Assembly: GCA_034770075.1 (NCBI GenBank)
Contig: JAVJAP010000214.1
Span: forward strand, 2,046,001 to 2,110,000
Length of the DNA stretch: 64,000 bases
Direction of reading: 5' to 3'
Origin: Aralia elata
Taxonomy: Eukaryota > Streptophyta > Magnoliopsida > Apiales > Araliaceae
Positions within the stretch are counted from its first letter, which is position 1, and the number at the start of each line of letters is the position of its first letter. Shown here piece by piece: positions 32,602 to 43,443 of the stretch. A program made the position numbers and the translations under genes. Below the pieces are notes generated by a model that did no database searches, was not told the origin of the DNA, and worked only from the letters and a program-made list of their open reading frames with translations.

Positions 32602-35344
32602 TGTGACACCCCCAAATCCGGGTACTTCAACTCCACAGATTTGGTGTTCACTATACCATACATTCATGACTAACTACCCATGACAAAAGGTAATATAATT
32701 AAACTGAATGAAACATCTTCCCACAAAAAAGGGGGTTACATTACCAATCTCTTGATCAAGCAAATTAACCTCTATTACATCAATGTAGAATAAAACATAA
32801 AATTAAATAAGTCTTGTTACAAATAAACATCAAATGAACAATAGATCTCTTGCTACTTCGGCATTTTGCCCTTGCCTTTACTCGTGGACGGCTCATCCGA
32901 TTTCTCTGTCTTAGCTGCAAAGTTTTAGTGTAAGAGTGAGCAAATAGTTGCCCACAAGCATAATAATGATAACAATTGAATAATTAACGAAATAGATTTC
33001 AACTGAGGTATTATAGTTTTCTAAATTCAATCAATAACCATTCGAGATATGAAAGCTTAATGGGATACTTGGCTCAAGAACTGATTATAGAATTCAAAGT
33101 TTAAAATTGTATCTGAGGGTCACAAGAACTCGAACTATGTCCTAGGCTAACAAGTATTTCTACCGTAACCTTTAACAGTCTTTTAGACTATGGACCATCC
33201 ATCTCGTACTCAGGGGGATCAGCCCTTTGTACAATGTATTGTGCACAAACATTTTAACGCTGTCGCGTAATTAATCCCCTATATTAGGGTTGTTCATCTC
33301 AGTTTAGCATCATATTCCGTTCCAAAAGGAACTTGGTTTGGAAAAATCTTAAAATATTCTAAGTCTTTAGAACGCTCATCAACTAAGGACTAGCTGAATC
33401 AATAAGGGTTTGCTAGTCACTAAAGTATTTGATTCATTAATAAAGTTTGTACAATAGGAATTCTGTTCAAAGTTTGAATAACGATCAATGGTCGAACAAT
33501 GAATGACTGAAGTAAATATAAACATTTGCCATGATAACAACCTTGCTTGAATAATAGTAAGCTAAGGTTAATAAGCTTGCTCAATGAAAATAAACTTGCT
33601 TTAAAGGAAATAACAAGTTTAAGGAAGGAAAAACTTGCCTCGTACGTAGATTACAGATTTAAATTCACGTTCTTTAATAAACCTATACATTCTGATTGTA
33701 AAATGGTAACAATAATTAGTTACAGATTAATATATGTTTAAGTCTCGTTCTTATCCTATTTTATTGCAACATCTCCATTGTCATTCGATATTCAACAAAT
33801 ATTTTCTAACAACCATCGTGGTATCTCATTAATCATTTAATACCTTAATATAAGTTTTAAACATGCACATAGCAACATAATAATATCACAAAACAAATAA
33901 ATAAATTTTAAATTTTTTTTCCAGTTACTGTTCCACCTCCGGGGCGGTGGATTTCTATACAAAACCGTCGCCGGGGCGAGGCTGCCGCTGGGGCGAGGAA
34001 CATAGTGTAATTATGCCGCCGGGGCGACGAGACCGCCGGGGCGAGACTTCCAGTTCATTTCTCTCGCCGGGGCGAGAGACTCGACAGTCATCTCCTACAG
34101 TTCGCGAACCAGTAAAATTCTAAGCCAAATTTTTCGAATTCTACCATCTAACACATAATTTAAACTTACCCAGACATCAAACATGTTATAAAACAATTAC
34201 CCAACATATTTCTAACCAATTTAACCATTATAATACACTTAACCAACTAATTAGAACCCAAAAATTCACTGTTTATACAAAATATTCATATTTTAGTCAT
34301 TTTAACGAAATCAAACACTGTGAATTCATCGTTCAACCATTTTAATCCATTCTACTTGCATTCTTTTCATTTTTCATCATATTATCATAATCAAATGTCA
34401 ATTTACCGGTTAATAATCAAATTAAATATCAATTTTCATACATATATACCATACATGAAATAAGACTCTGTAAAACCAAAAACTTCACTCTAAAACATGT
34501 TTCATGGATTAACTCATTCAAATTAATCTATAATCATCACATAATCTCTAATACATGCTTAGAATCAATTATAATCAAATAATTCATGCATTGAGCTAAC
34601 AAATTTACATTCAGAGAAGTGAAAACCATATACAGTGAATTAAACTTCTAACAAAATCTAAAAGAAATTATACCTTTAAGCTAAACAAATATAACTCCTT
34701 AGCTTTAGCAATTCACTTCCTTCTCCTTCTCAATTCAAAGAACTCTCAACTCTCAATTTTTCTTTTCTCTCAAAAGCTCTGTTCTTTCTTTTTTATACTT
34801 AACAATTAAACTGATAAAGCTTCCAAATAAAAACTGATAAAATATAATCACGTACTTTAATTTTAAATCATCAGTTACATAATTCAAAAGCCATAAGGCT
34901 TTGTTTAGCAATTACAAATAAAAATAACTCCTTTTACTAACCAAGGGTCACAAGGCCTTGTTTGGTTCATCTAAATAAAACCCTTTCTCCATTTATTTTA
35001 ATAATTCATTTACTATATAGTTTTAATTGTCACACTTTTAATTTAATTAAACTTATTATTAAATAAATTTAATTAAACCTTACCAGTTTAATCAATAATT
35101 CTATTTAACCAATAACAATAACACCAAATAAATTATCTTATTCAAACAAATCATTTAATCATCTAATTTAATTATTAAATTAAATTAGAATAAACACATC
35201 AAATCATAATTAAATAGCATTTAACATAAATTCTTTCATCATAACTTTATAAATTATTTATTGTACTCAATAAATAAATTATCAAAAATATTTATATAAC
35301 TCAATAAATATTTTTTTATATTCACAAAAATCGCATTCGTTACA
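32602..35344 (-). mobile_element. 5' LTR of element C
   Basis: 2743 bp, collinear with 28102-30893. Main differences: loss of CCCAGGTTATCT near 32765, one 17-bp GC unit fewer near 34030, and a 16-bp deletion of one ATTCAAATAAATCATTT unit near 35145. Confidence 0.93.
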
Positions 35345-35349
35345 AAGAC

Positions 35350-36562
35350 TCTTCTTATTAATTTATATTTAATATTTCTAAAATATTAAATAATAAATCT
35401 TAATCTATTTAATTTATTCTATCTCCATAGGTTAAAGTAAATACACTTAACTTATTATTACAATTATGCCATTTACTTCTTAAATAAATATTTTTTTTCT
35501 TTTTGCGGTGTGACCGTTTAGGTTCTCCATATTAAACCGGTTGTGAAAAATTAATTAGAACAATTCTAATTATATTTAAATAAATAAATTAAACTATTTA
35601 ATTCATTTAAATAAATAATATTTGTTCTATAATAAGGGTAAGCCCCCTTAGCGATCAACAACTTTCCAGATTATAGATTTCAACATTAATCACAAAAGAA
35701 CCTTTCAGTGCATAGTTACCGTACAATTCAATCCTTCTACCATACAATGTCCCAATTAAATATAAGACATGGAATTATGGTCAAGTCTTATTTTATTTAA
35801 TTATATGTATTTCGATTCCCAAATGCACAACTCTAAATAATTTAAATTAGAAACTCCTTTCTAATTTCATTCTGCCTTGGCCAAGGACTATTGAGTTGTC
35901 ATTTATCGAATTGCATAGGACATTCACATCTTTTACTAGACGTGGTAGATTCTTTGTTGATCATTCACCTATCTCCATGTACAACTTATTATACCCAATC
36001 ATACCCTTTAATATACCCTAAAGGTCTTAAGGGACATGTCAAAGTATAACTCATCATATACAAGATACTATGATGATCTCAAGTCCAAGGATCACTTGTA
36101 CTACTATCAGTAAAGGAATTCCTATTGACAGGCGAGTAAAACACCATTAGGTATTCCTTAGCGAGCCACATTCAGTGTACTTATTCTCCAATAAACACCT
36201 ACATACTTGCTTTAGTGTCTCCACACAAATGATTATGAGATCAATCATCCTCTTCTTAAGAGTAAGCAACGTATGTACTAATCTATCCGGATTCACTAAT
36301 CCCCTTTTTTAGTAATCCAACGATTAGGAACGATTTTAGTTTGTGAGCTATCTAGAATTTAGATCTCATTAGCATGATCACCATCATGATTCTAAAAGAA
36401 TTGTTCAAAATTATGGGTTTATCACATTTAATATAACAGCACTATGTAAATAATGTAAAATGCCTTTAAGAAAATCAATTCTTTTATTAATAAATGAATA
36501 AGATTACAAAGTATATGCTACATCATATCAAATATAATTGACTTATGTGCATACTACTTTCA
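35350..36562 (-). mobile_element. 5' LTR of element A, segment 3 of 3
   Basis: 1213 bp collinear with the last part of the A 3' LTR, ending CATACTACTTTCA, then the duplication GACAA. Confidence 0.93.
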
Positions 36563-36567
36563 GACAA

Positions 36568-37863
36568 ACCTAGTGTATTGAGACCGCCGGGGCGGCAAAC
36601 CTAGTTTAACGAGTCCGCCGGGGCGGTGAACCTGAAACCCAGATTCTGCAGTTCGTGAACTGTAGAATGCTCAAGCCCAAAAACTCGAATTTTAAGCATC
36701 AAAGATCAATTCTAAGCATACCCAATTATCATAAACCTCTTAGAAACATTACTAAGCATTCATATACCAATTCTAACAACCTAAAACAAACAAAACAACA
36801 AAACACAAAAGATTTAAAACCAATTTTTCTTTTTTTTCAAAAACTCATACATTTAGTGAAACAACTCACTATTTACTCAATTTTCAACCAAATTAATCCA
36901 CAACACATGCATTGTTTTCATTTTTAAACGTAATATCATAAACAACTCTCAATTTGCAGATTAATACATGATTGAATCATCAATTTTTTTTTCTAAAACC
37001 ACTATAACATATATATTCCTCAAGAACACAAATTCCCCATTTAAAACTTGTTTTCATGAATTAAACCACTCAAAACCATACTTAAACATTATATAACAGA
37101 TTCTTCATACATATTAACAAATTAACAGCTCTTTTATAAATTAGCAAACAAAAATCAATTACAGAAAACTAATTTTGAATAACTTGAATAAAAATTTTAA
37201 ACTAAATTATACCTTCAATTTCTTCTTTGCACTTGATTTAGATGATTTATGTGGCTTAGTTATCACCCTCCTTTGATTCTTAGGGTTCTTCTCTCAATTT
37301 CAATTTCTCTCCTTCTCTGCTCTTTTGGCTTACAAAGCTTAACTGATAAAAGTTACGTAACTTTTAACTTGACGGGTTTTATCAGTTAGAGTAACCAATA
37401 GTCACAAGGCCATGTTTGGCTAGACTCAATTAAATTAACTAATAGTCACAAGGCCATGTTTGGCTAGACTCAATTAAATTACTTACTAATTTATTTTTAT
37501 ATTCTCCTATTATATAGCCACATGTCACAGTTATTTGTTTTTAAAATAAACCTTCTTTATTAATAAATCAAATTAACCCTTACCTAACAAATTATAATAT
37601 TTATTTATATTCAACCATAAATATAATTTTATTTAATAAATCCTTTTATTTAACAAAATTATTAATCCTTTAATTTAATCACTTAATTAAATTATCAAAT
37701 TATCATCATTATTGCATAACAATGCATAACAAAATGCACACATACAAATTATACCATAATAATTTCTACCAAATATTTATTTAACAAAATAAACATATCA
37801 ATTAAAATATTTATTCAACTTCAATGCACATTTTCAAATAATACAAAATTTCGGATTGTTACA
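36568..37863 (-). mobile_element. Tekay-type LTR, part 2
   Basis: Continues 7051-8502. It ends GGATTGTTACA, followed by the polypurine tract and the pol tail of T. The LTR as a whole therefore has pol plus a purine tract on its upstream side (minus sense) and a primer site plus orphan ORF on its downstream side. Confidence 0.88.
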
Positions 37864-37876
37864 TCCTTCCCTCCTG
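37864..37876 (-). other. Polypurine tract of element T
   Basis: The minus strand reads CAGGAGGGAAGGA, abutting the LTR start TGTAACAATCC; counterpart of 30894-30906. Confidence 0.82.
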
Positions 37877-37980
37877 ACAAGGATTCTATCCTCAGAATCA
37901 CAACGCACAACACACTTAATTCGATCGCACGTTTCTCCTTTTCTTAAAAGGATTCTGTCCCCAAAATCATAGAACTAGGA

Positions 37981-38280
37981 CTAAACAAACAACTCAGGAT
38001 AATTCTTCATCATATCAGCTTCGAGTTCCCACGTAGCTTCTTCAGCGTTGTGGTTCCTCCATATTACCTTAACAGAAGGTATCACTTTATTTCTGAGAAC
38101 CTGTTCCTTCCTGTCTATTATTTGGATCGGGACTTCCTCATAAGTTAGGTCTTTCTTAAACTGTATAGGTTCATAATCTATCACATGTTTATAGTCTAGC
38201 TTATAAGGCCTTAAAACAGATACATGAAAAACATTGTGGATATGAACCAGCTCTGGAGGTAGAGCTACTTCATAAGCCAC
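37981..38280 (-). pseudogene. Chromodomain end of Tekay-type polyprotein (element T)
   Basis: 99 codons: the integrase C-terminal HNVFHVSVLRPYKLD, then a chromodomain-like YEEVPIQIIDRKEQVLRNK ... VIWRNHNAEEATWELE and the terminus YPELFV. It is in the same frame as the integrase at 38290-38961, separated by one TGA where an Arg codon is expected. Chromodomains direct insertion into heterochromatin in this lineage. Confidence 0.9.
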
Positions 38281-38289
38281 CTCACCAAC

Positions 38290-38961
38290 TCACCGCAGTA
38301 CTTCAAAAGGTCCAATAAATCTTGGACTAAGTTTACCCTTCTTTCCAAAACGAATTTTACCTTTCCATGGTGAAACTTTCAGAAAAACGAAGCTTCCCAC
38401 CTCAAATTCTAGGTTCTGACGATGTTGATCGACATACTTCTTCTGTCTATCTTGAGCATCTAACAATCGCGCTCTTATAACTTTCACGATCTCTGCAGTT
38501 TGGTGTACCAATTCTGATCCTAGTAGTTGCCTTTCACCAACCTCATCCCAACATAGTGGAGTTTTACATTTCCGTCCATACAACGCTTCGTATGGCGGCA
38601 TGCCAATACTCGCATGGTAACTGTTGTTGTAAGCAAACTCGACCAACGGTAAGTGATCATCCCAGCTTCCTTTGAAATCCATGACACAGGCGCATAACAT
38701 ATCCTCCAAGGTTTGAATCGTTCTTTCGCTCTGACCATCAGTTTGAGGATGATACGCAGTGCTCATTCTCAACTGAGTTCCCAAGCATTCTTGCAGACGC
38801 TTCCAAAAATTCGACATACATCTCGAATCTCGATCAGACACAATAGACACTGGAACACCGTGCCGCGAAACAATTTCTTTAATGTATAATTTTGCTAACT
38901 TATCTAGGTTGAATCTAATCTTGTTTGGTAAGAAATGCGCTGATTTTGTCAGTCTGTCCAC
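38290..38961 (-). pseudogene. Gypsy integrase core (element T)
   Basis: 223 codons. DRLTKSAHFLP, VSDRDSRC (second catalytic Asp), AYHPQTDGQSERT (catalytic Glu in GQSERT), then the PPYEALYGRKC and WDEVGER segments and a GPF-type module (RFIGPFEVL). Upstream, in the same frame, a TAG replaces Trp in the WVIVDRL segment, and the segment usually reading TMDFVVGLP reads TMNF, so the first catalytic Asp is lost. Confidence 0.9.
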
Positions 38962-39078
38962 AATTACCTAAATCGCTTCAAAGCCTTTTTGTGTAGTCGG
39001 CAAGCCTACCACAAAATTCATCGTTATGTGTTCCCACTTCCACTCTGGTATTTCTAATGGCTGCAACAAACCACTGGG

Positions 39079-39276
39079 TCACTGATGTTCAGCTTTCACT
39101 TTCTGACATGTCAAACATCTGTTAACACATTCTGCTACATCACGCTTCATTCCTGACCACCAATAATGTTGACGAAGATCTTGATACATTTTTGTACTCC
39201 CTGGGTGAATTGAGTAACGTGTATTATGAGCTTCATCTAAAATCTCCCTTCTAACATCTTGTATCAATGTAACCAA
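39079..39276 (-). pseudogene. Integrase H2C2 zinc-binding segment (element T)
   Basis: 65 codons with the HHCC finger (EAHNTRYSIHPG ... CLTCQKVK) that precedes the gypsy integrase core, same frame as 38290-38961. Between the two ORFs are one TGA (for Arg) and one TAG (for Trp). Confidence 0.88.
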
Positions 39277-39530
39277 AATTTGGTGTTCAAATCTGAGTAA
39301 TCCCTCGGCATCAATACTAAACTTTCCACCTTGTCTCTCAGAGATTTCTGTCTTAATCTTCTCACACTCCGCATCCTGAAGTTGAGCTTCTTTGATTCGG
39401 TCCAGTAATATTGGACGAATATTTACCTAAAATAACTTTTCCTGTGATTCATGCTGACACTTCACTTCTAATTCCAACTTCGCCATTTATTTAACAAGTT
39501 CTTCTTGAGCGGTCAATAACATAAGTTTCG
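39277..39530 (-). pseudogene. RNase H/integrase linker of element T up to the chimeric junction
   Basis: The same frame continues upstream with two stops (KLELEV, DRIKEAQLQDAECEKI and EGLLRFEHQ segments, typical of the stretch before the integrase finger). The RT and RNase H domains are absent: at about 39515-39535 the protein switches to Athila-type sequence without leaving the frame. Confidence 0.78.
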
Positions 39531-40002
39531 CGAAGGTCCATCCGATTACAGATTTGTATTCGCGAAGGACTCTCAGCAGCTTACTTTCCTGCAATTCGTT
39601 AAGTGCAGAAGAAACAATAACAGGCAAAGTAGAGGAATTACCCAAATACGCATACCTAAGGTGGTTAGGTAAAGGTTTCAGCTCCAATGTGGGATGCTCC
39701 TTTAAAGATGATTTCATCCGAACTGTTTCTTTCTCTACATAATCCAATGGCTCAAAAGAACTTTTGAATTTGCTTATCCTCGATAAAGCATCCAATATCT
39801 GTAAATACTCCAATAATTCTGGATCATCTGATTTGGTATCCCCCAGCAAAGTAGTTTCTAACGGATCGAAATTCAGCACCGCTAACAGCTCATCATCCAT
39901 CGCTTCTTTAATCACATCCACACGATAACACTCCTCTTCATCCTTGGGGAGTTTCATGGCTTTAAACATATTGAAAGTCACCTCTTGGTCTTGGACCCTC
40001 AT
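39530..40002 (-). pseudogene. Athila-type protease/RT linker (element G, part after H)
   Basis: The open frame 40014-39487 contains the Athila-type run QDQEVTFNMFKAMK, LELKPLPNHLRYAYLG, TLPVIVSS, KLLRVLREYKSVIGWT and then breaks off at the junction. After removal of H and one CTCAT duplication it continues the protease frame at 46496 exactly in phase. The RT active site is not present. Confidence 0.88.
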
Positions 40003-40142
40003 TGATACGAGCATGAGAGGGTCAGAATTTTATGTTATTCATTCGACTCAAGTATCGAGGAATCAACGAACGATCGTTAGTAAATGGATTGATTTCAACT
40101 CAATGATGCTTGGAATGGTTCCTAAGATGCTTGGATTGCGGG

Positions 40143-40360
40143 ATTCCTTCCCCCAAAATAGGGTTCCATGTTTTAGGAAATGGTGTTTTCCACCAAATAA
40201 TTCCTTCCCCAAAACAAGGTTCCATGCATTAGGAAATGGTGTTTTCCACCAATTAATTTCTTCCCCAAAACAAGGTTCCATGCATTAGGAAATGGTGTTT
40301 TCCACTAATTAATTCCTTCCCCAAACAAGGTTCCTTGTTTTATGTAATGGTGTTTTTCAA
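40143..40360 (+). repeat. 56-58 bp minisatellite in H LTR (4 units)
   Basis: Unit: TTCCTTCCCCAAAACAAGG, TTCCATGCATTAGGAAATGG, then TGTTTTCCACCAATTAA. Directly upstream of the TATA box. The 3' LTR has five units (45772-46025). Confidence 0.9.
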
Positions 40361-40404
40361 CATTTTCTAGGGTTTGTGTGATTCTCAATTATTCTCTAGA
40401 CTAA

Positions 40405-40414
40405 TATAAATAGG
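40405..40414 (+). promoter_or_regulatory. TATA box of H LTR
   Basis: TATAAATAGG, repeated at 46085-46094 in the 3' LTR; implies transcription of H on the plus strand. Confidence 0.65.
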
Positions 40415-40810
40415 TTTCATTTGTAAGACATCAAGGACTTAAATTTTGAGTATCATCAATATAATTGTGAGTTTGTTTCTCTTCTTGTGGTTCTTTGAGA
40501 ATTCCTAAGTGTTCCTTAGTTCTTCTTTGAGATTCATAATTGACTTATCATACAACCAATCATAGTTGTGTGTGGCGTCTTCTACAGCATCAATCATCGA
40601 TTGTACCGAGATTACTGCTTCAATATAAGCGAGGGGTCGAAGTGTCGTTGGTGTTCATCCTTCGCAAATCTCATTGGCAAGCAATTATACCAAGATTATC
40701 GTCTACATATAGGTGAGGGGTTAATGTGTTGCAAGCTATCCATCATATCAACTTGTTAGAAACGATCCGGGCGACGACCACCTCACGCAAGCGTGCCATG
40801 AAGTCTATCA

Positions 40811-40825
40811 TTTGGTATCAAAGTT
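40811..40825 (+). other. Primer binding site of element H
   Basis: TTTGGTATCAAAGTT right after the LTR end TATCA; Met type with one mismatch (usual TGGTATCAGAG). Confidence 0.82.
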
Positions 40826-41254
40826 AAGTTCCTATCAAGTTACTTATCTTTAATTTTTTTGTTGAATTATAGTAAAAAAAAACTGCAGAAAATTATTATT
40901 ATTGTTACTATTATTGGGATTTCATTCGGAAAGTCGTATTTGGCAATTGTGGAAAATATTGTTGGTATACGTATTGATAACAACTATTGTGTCTTGATAA
41001 GTTCTTATTGGATTGGATTTGGGAAAATTGAGGTAATATTTGTGTGAATTCAAAAAGAACCTATTAGAGAGAACTACTAGCGAAAAAAGGCAAGAGTAGT
41101 GAGGCTATTAGAGGGAAAAGCCATTTGAGCGATACACGATCGTTTCATAACATTGTTGGAGCGAAACACGTGAGGGAGTGTGTGAAAAATTTTCTTTATG
41201 TACTAACCTTTGTTTTGCAGCAATCATGTATGGATATAAATGTAAAAATAATTA
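40826..41254 (+). other. Leader of element H
   Basis: Non-coding. A TTTGTTTTGCAG segment ending at 41220 resembles a splice acceptor. The ATG at 41226 opens a different frame from gag, and a TAA lies in the gag frame just upstream of 41255, so the N-terminal start of gag is frame-broken. Confidence 0.55.
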
Positions 41255-41554
41255 TTGGCAAAAGGATCTTTTCAAGGTAGAGTGGATCCCGAAGCTTATT
41301 TAAGTTGGGAGAAAGGAAAGGAGCGAGAGTTTCATTATCATGAGTATTCCGAGCAAAGGAAGTTCAAACTTGCAGTCCTAGATTTGTCCGATGATGCACG
41401 TACATGGTGGGCTCAATTTAAATGTGCTAGGAGAAAATATGGAGAACCTCCGATCGATACATGGAAAGAGTTGAAAACCGTGATGAGAAGGCGGTATGCT
41501 CCAGTACAACCTAGCAAGAGGAATGAATATGTATCTCCAAGGCATAAAGAGTAA
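41255..41554 (+). pseudogene. Gypsy gag capsid region (element H)
   Basis: 100 codons starting at a non-ATG codon. Retrotransposon-gag signature: FQGRVDPEAYLSWEK, then LSDDARTWWAQ and EPPIDTWKELKTVMRRRY. It ends at a TAA (41552), after which the same frame continues (RRATWEDEKRVQRHKE) into the 41648 ORF. Capsid-like structural role. Confidence 0.85.
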
Positions 41555-41647
41555 CCTTCAAGGCGAGCTACTTGGGAGGATGAAAAGAGGGTTCAAAGGC
41601 ATAAGGAGTCGTATCGGAAACAACCACGCGAAACTCCTAGAGCATAT

Positions 41648-43321
41648 GTGAAACCAATATCATTCGAGGACATCATAAGAACATATAATGAGTTAAAGAA
41701 TGATCATTTAAAACAACAACAAGTCACTCTTAAGGCACAAAAAGAGCAAGATCAGCCGAAGGAGGAAGACGATGAAATCAAGTATGCAGTCCAAGGAAAA
41801 TTGTTAGGTTCCAATGAACATGATGAAGTTCATGAAGATTTAATGATTGTACAAAAGGATTGTAATCAAAAGAGAGAAAAAGAAAAGAGTGAAAAGAATG
41901 AGAGAGAAAATACTCGAGAGAAAAACAAACGAGAGAATGAGCAAAAAGAAAAAGAGAGAAAAATAAGTGGCTATGAAAAAGAGAGTGGAATTGAAAGTGA
42001 GTTGTATTTTGAAAAGCCAATGACTGTACATTCGTACAAGACATCGCTTTTGGATACTAACCAAAATAACTCTCTTTTGTCTACTTCTGTTGTTTCTCTT
42101 ATACAGGTGAAGGATTATATACCTAGCACTATCATTCTATATTCGTCAGCTATTGGTGTTCTTGAGGAGACGAAGGAGTCACCGAGGCAGGTTGGTGAGT
42201 TGATAGAGGAAGGTATATTGGATGAGGTCATGAGTACAAGTGTTATTGATGAGATCATAATACCTAAGTGGGATGAGGCGTTGAGCATGTTTGTCGATTT
42301 TACATTGGTAAGCAAGTATCATTGTTATTTTCTTTACTTAGATAATATGTTTGATAAATTGCATAGTGTTTATATTTTATCTACATTTGATGATGATCGT
42401 GTGATGACAATGCCTAATCAAATTAGCAAGATAGGTTGTGAAAAAGGGAAAATTGTGTTAACATGTAACTTGTATAGATGGATAGTTATTTCTGTTAGAT
42501 TAACTGATGCATCTAGTGTTTTCATGAGTTATCTAAAACATGTTTTGCATGCTTCCATTGGTAAATTTGTGATTAGCTATTTTGAAGATAGAATTGTTTT
42601 TGTCATAAATTATGGAGGATATTTGAACTTTGTTGAGTTAGTTTATGATCATGATATTTCTCCTCATTTTCAAAACCCTAGCTTGCATGAAATTAGTTCT
42701 AAGCTTTCTTATCCATATGCCGAGTTAGATTTTCATGCTAGTCAATCTTTGCTTGATTTGTCGTTAGAACAATCATCATTGCATAAGCTACCATCACTTG
42801 GTATTATTTCACCAAAGAAAACTTTATTGCATGACAAACTATCATTTGATGATATTCCTAGCTTTGTCGACATTTGTGAAAATTCCTTAGCACTTGTTAG
42901 GATTGATTGTGATCATCGTATGTATACTAGTGAATTTTTGTTTGGGGATGTTAGTTGTGATTTGTCAATTCTGTTGATATCATTACTTGATTTCGAATTT
43001 GCTATTGTTAATGGAAAGAAAAAGATTATTTGTGTTTTGAAGATTCAAGATAAGATCTCACTCTCCAAAAGCATGGAAAGTTGGATAGGTCCATTTGAAC
43101 CTTACATTGAAAGTCTACAGGGAAGTAATTCAAATTTTGATTTTGTAGACTATACGTATGAGTTTGAGTTTCTTGAGTTTTCCATGATTATACAAAAGAT
43201 TCATATTGATTGGTTTTATTTTGTGTTTAATCCAGGAATTCAAGAATGTTTACGTGAACAACGTGATGAGTTTCAACAATTAATATTTGATCCAGGATCG
43301 TTGAAAATGATGTATTTATAA
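41648..43321 (+). CDS. Long gag-linked ORF of unknown function (element H)
   Basis: 557 codons in the same frame as gag. First a charged Lys/Glu/Asn stretch (EKEKSEKNERENTREKNKRE, about residues 75-115); then a hydrophobic/aromatic, Ser-rich region without a zinc finger or any RT, protease or integrase motif that I can see; the end carries repeated F-(D/N)-P-G words. After the TAA at 43319 the frame continues to the solo LTR (43443) and, once that and one TTTGT are removed, from 45240 to 45450, adding more of those words. Total original length about 800 residues. Function unknown. Confidence 0.7.
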   Translation: MKPISFEDIIRTYNELKNDHLKQQQVTLKAQKEQDQPKEEDDEIKYAVQGKLLGSNEHDEVHEDLMIVQKDCNQKREKEKSEKNERENTREKNKRENEQKEKERKISGYEKESGIESELYFEKPMTVHSYKTSLLDTNQNNSLLSTSVVSLIQVKDYIPSTIILYSSAIGVLEETKESPRQVGELIEEGILDEVMSTSVIDEIIIPKWDEALSMFVDFTLVSKYHCYFLYLDNMFDKLHSVYILSTFDDDRVMTMPNQISKIGCEKGKIVLTCNLYRWIVISVRLTDASSVFMSYLKHVLHASIGKFVISYFEDRIVFVINYGGYLNFVELVYDHDISPHFQNPSLHEISSKLSYPYAELDFHASQSLLDLSLEQSSLHKLPSLGIISPKKTLLHDKLSFDDIPSFVDICENSLALVRIDCDHRMYTSEFLFGDVSCDLSILLISLLDFEFAIVNGKKKIICVLKIQDKISLSKSMESWIGPFEPYIESLQGSNSNFDFVDYTYEFEFLEFSMIIQKIHIDWFYFVFNPGIQECLREQRDEFQQLIFDPGSLKMMYL

Positions 43322-43443
43322 ATGCACGAGATCCTCAAGTTAATTTTTGATCCGGGGATTCGTAAATGTAAATTGATGAAATGTGAATGGTACTATGTGC
43401 TGATACTAGATCCAGGAGGAGATTATCAATTGGTATCATTTGT

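Larger units (their letters stand above)
28102..35344 (-). mobile_element. Non-autonomous Tekay-like gypsy element C
   Basis: LTRs 28102-30893 (2792 bp, the 3' LTR on the minus strand) and 32602-35344 (2743 bp); target duplication AAGAC (28097-28101 and 35345-35349). The primer site, an orphan coiled-coil ORF, the gag start, the very end of pol and the polypurine tract are present; protease, RT, RNase H and integrase are deleted. The LTRs are nearly identical apart from short indels, so the insertion is young. Confidence 0.94.
8503..36562 (-). mobile_element. Copia element A (complete outline, two nested insertions)
   Basis: Minus-strand copia element: 3' LTR 8503-10324, purine tract, RNase H, RT, integrase, protease, gag, leader, primer site, 5' LTR 15369-36562 (split by B and C). 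The target duplication GACAA flanks it. Its net length, after subtracting B and C with one duplication each, is about 8.7 kb. The 5' LTR reassembles to 1823 bp (503+107+1213) against 1822 bp for the 3' LTR, which confirms all three boundaries. Defective: truncated gag, several stops, one frameshift. Confidence 0.95.
40003..40810 (+). mobile_element. 5' LTR of element H
   Basis: TG...CA ends. Contains a minisatellite (about four units of 56-58 bp, 40143-40360) followed by a TATA box TATAAATAGG (40405-40414). Confidence 0.93.
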
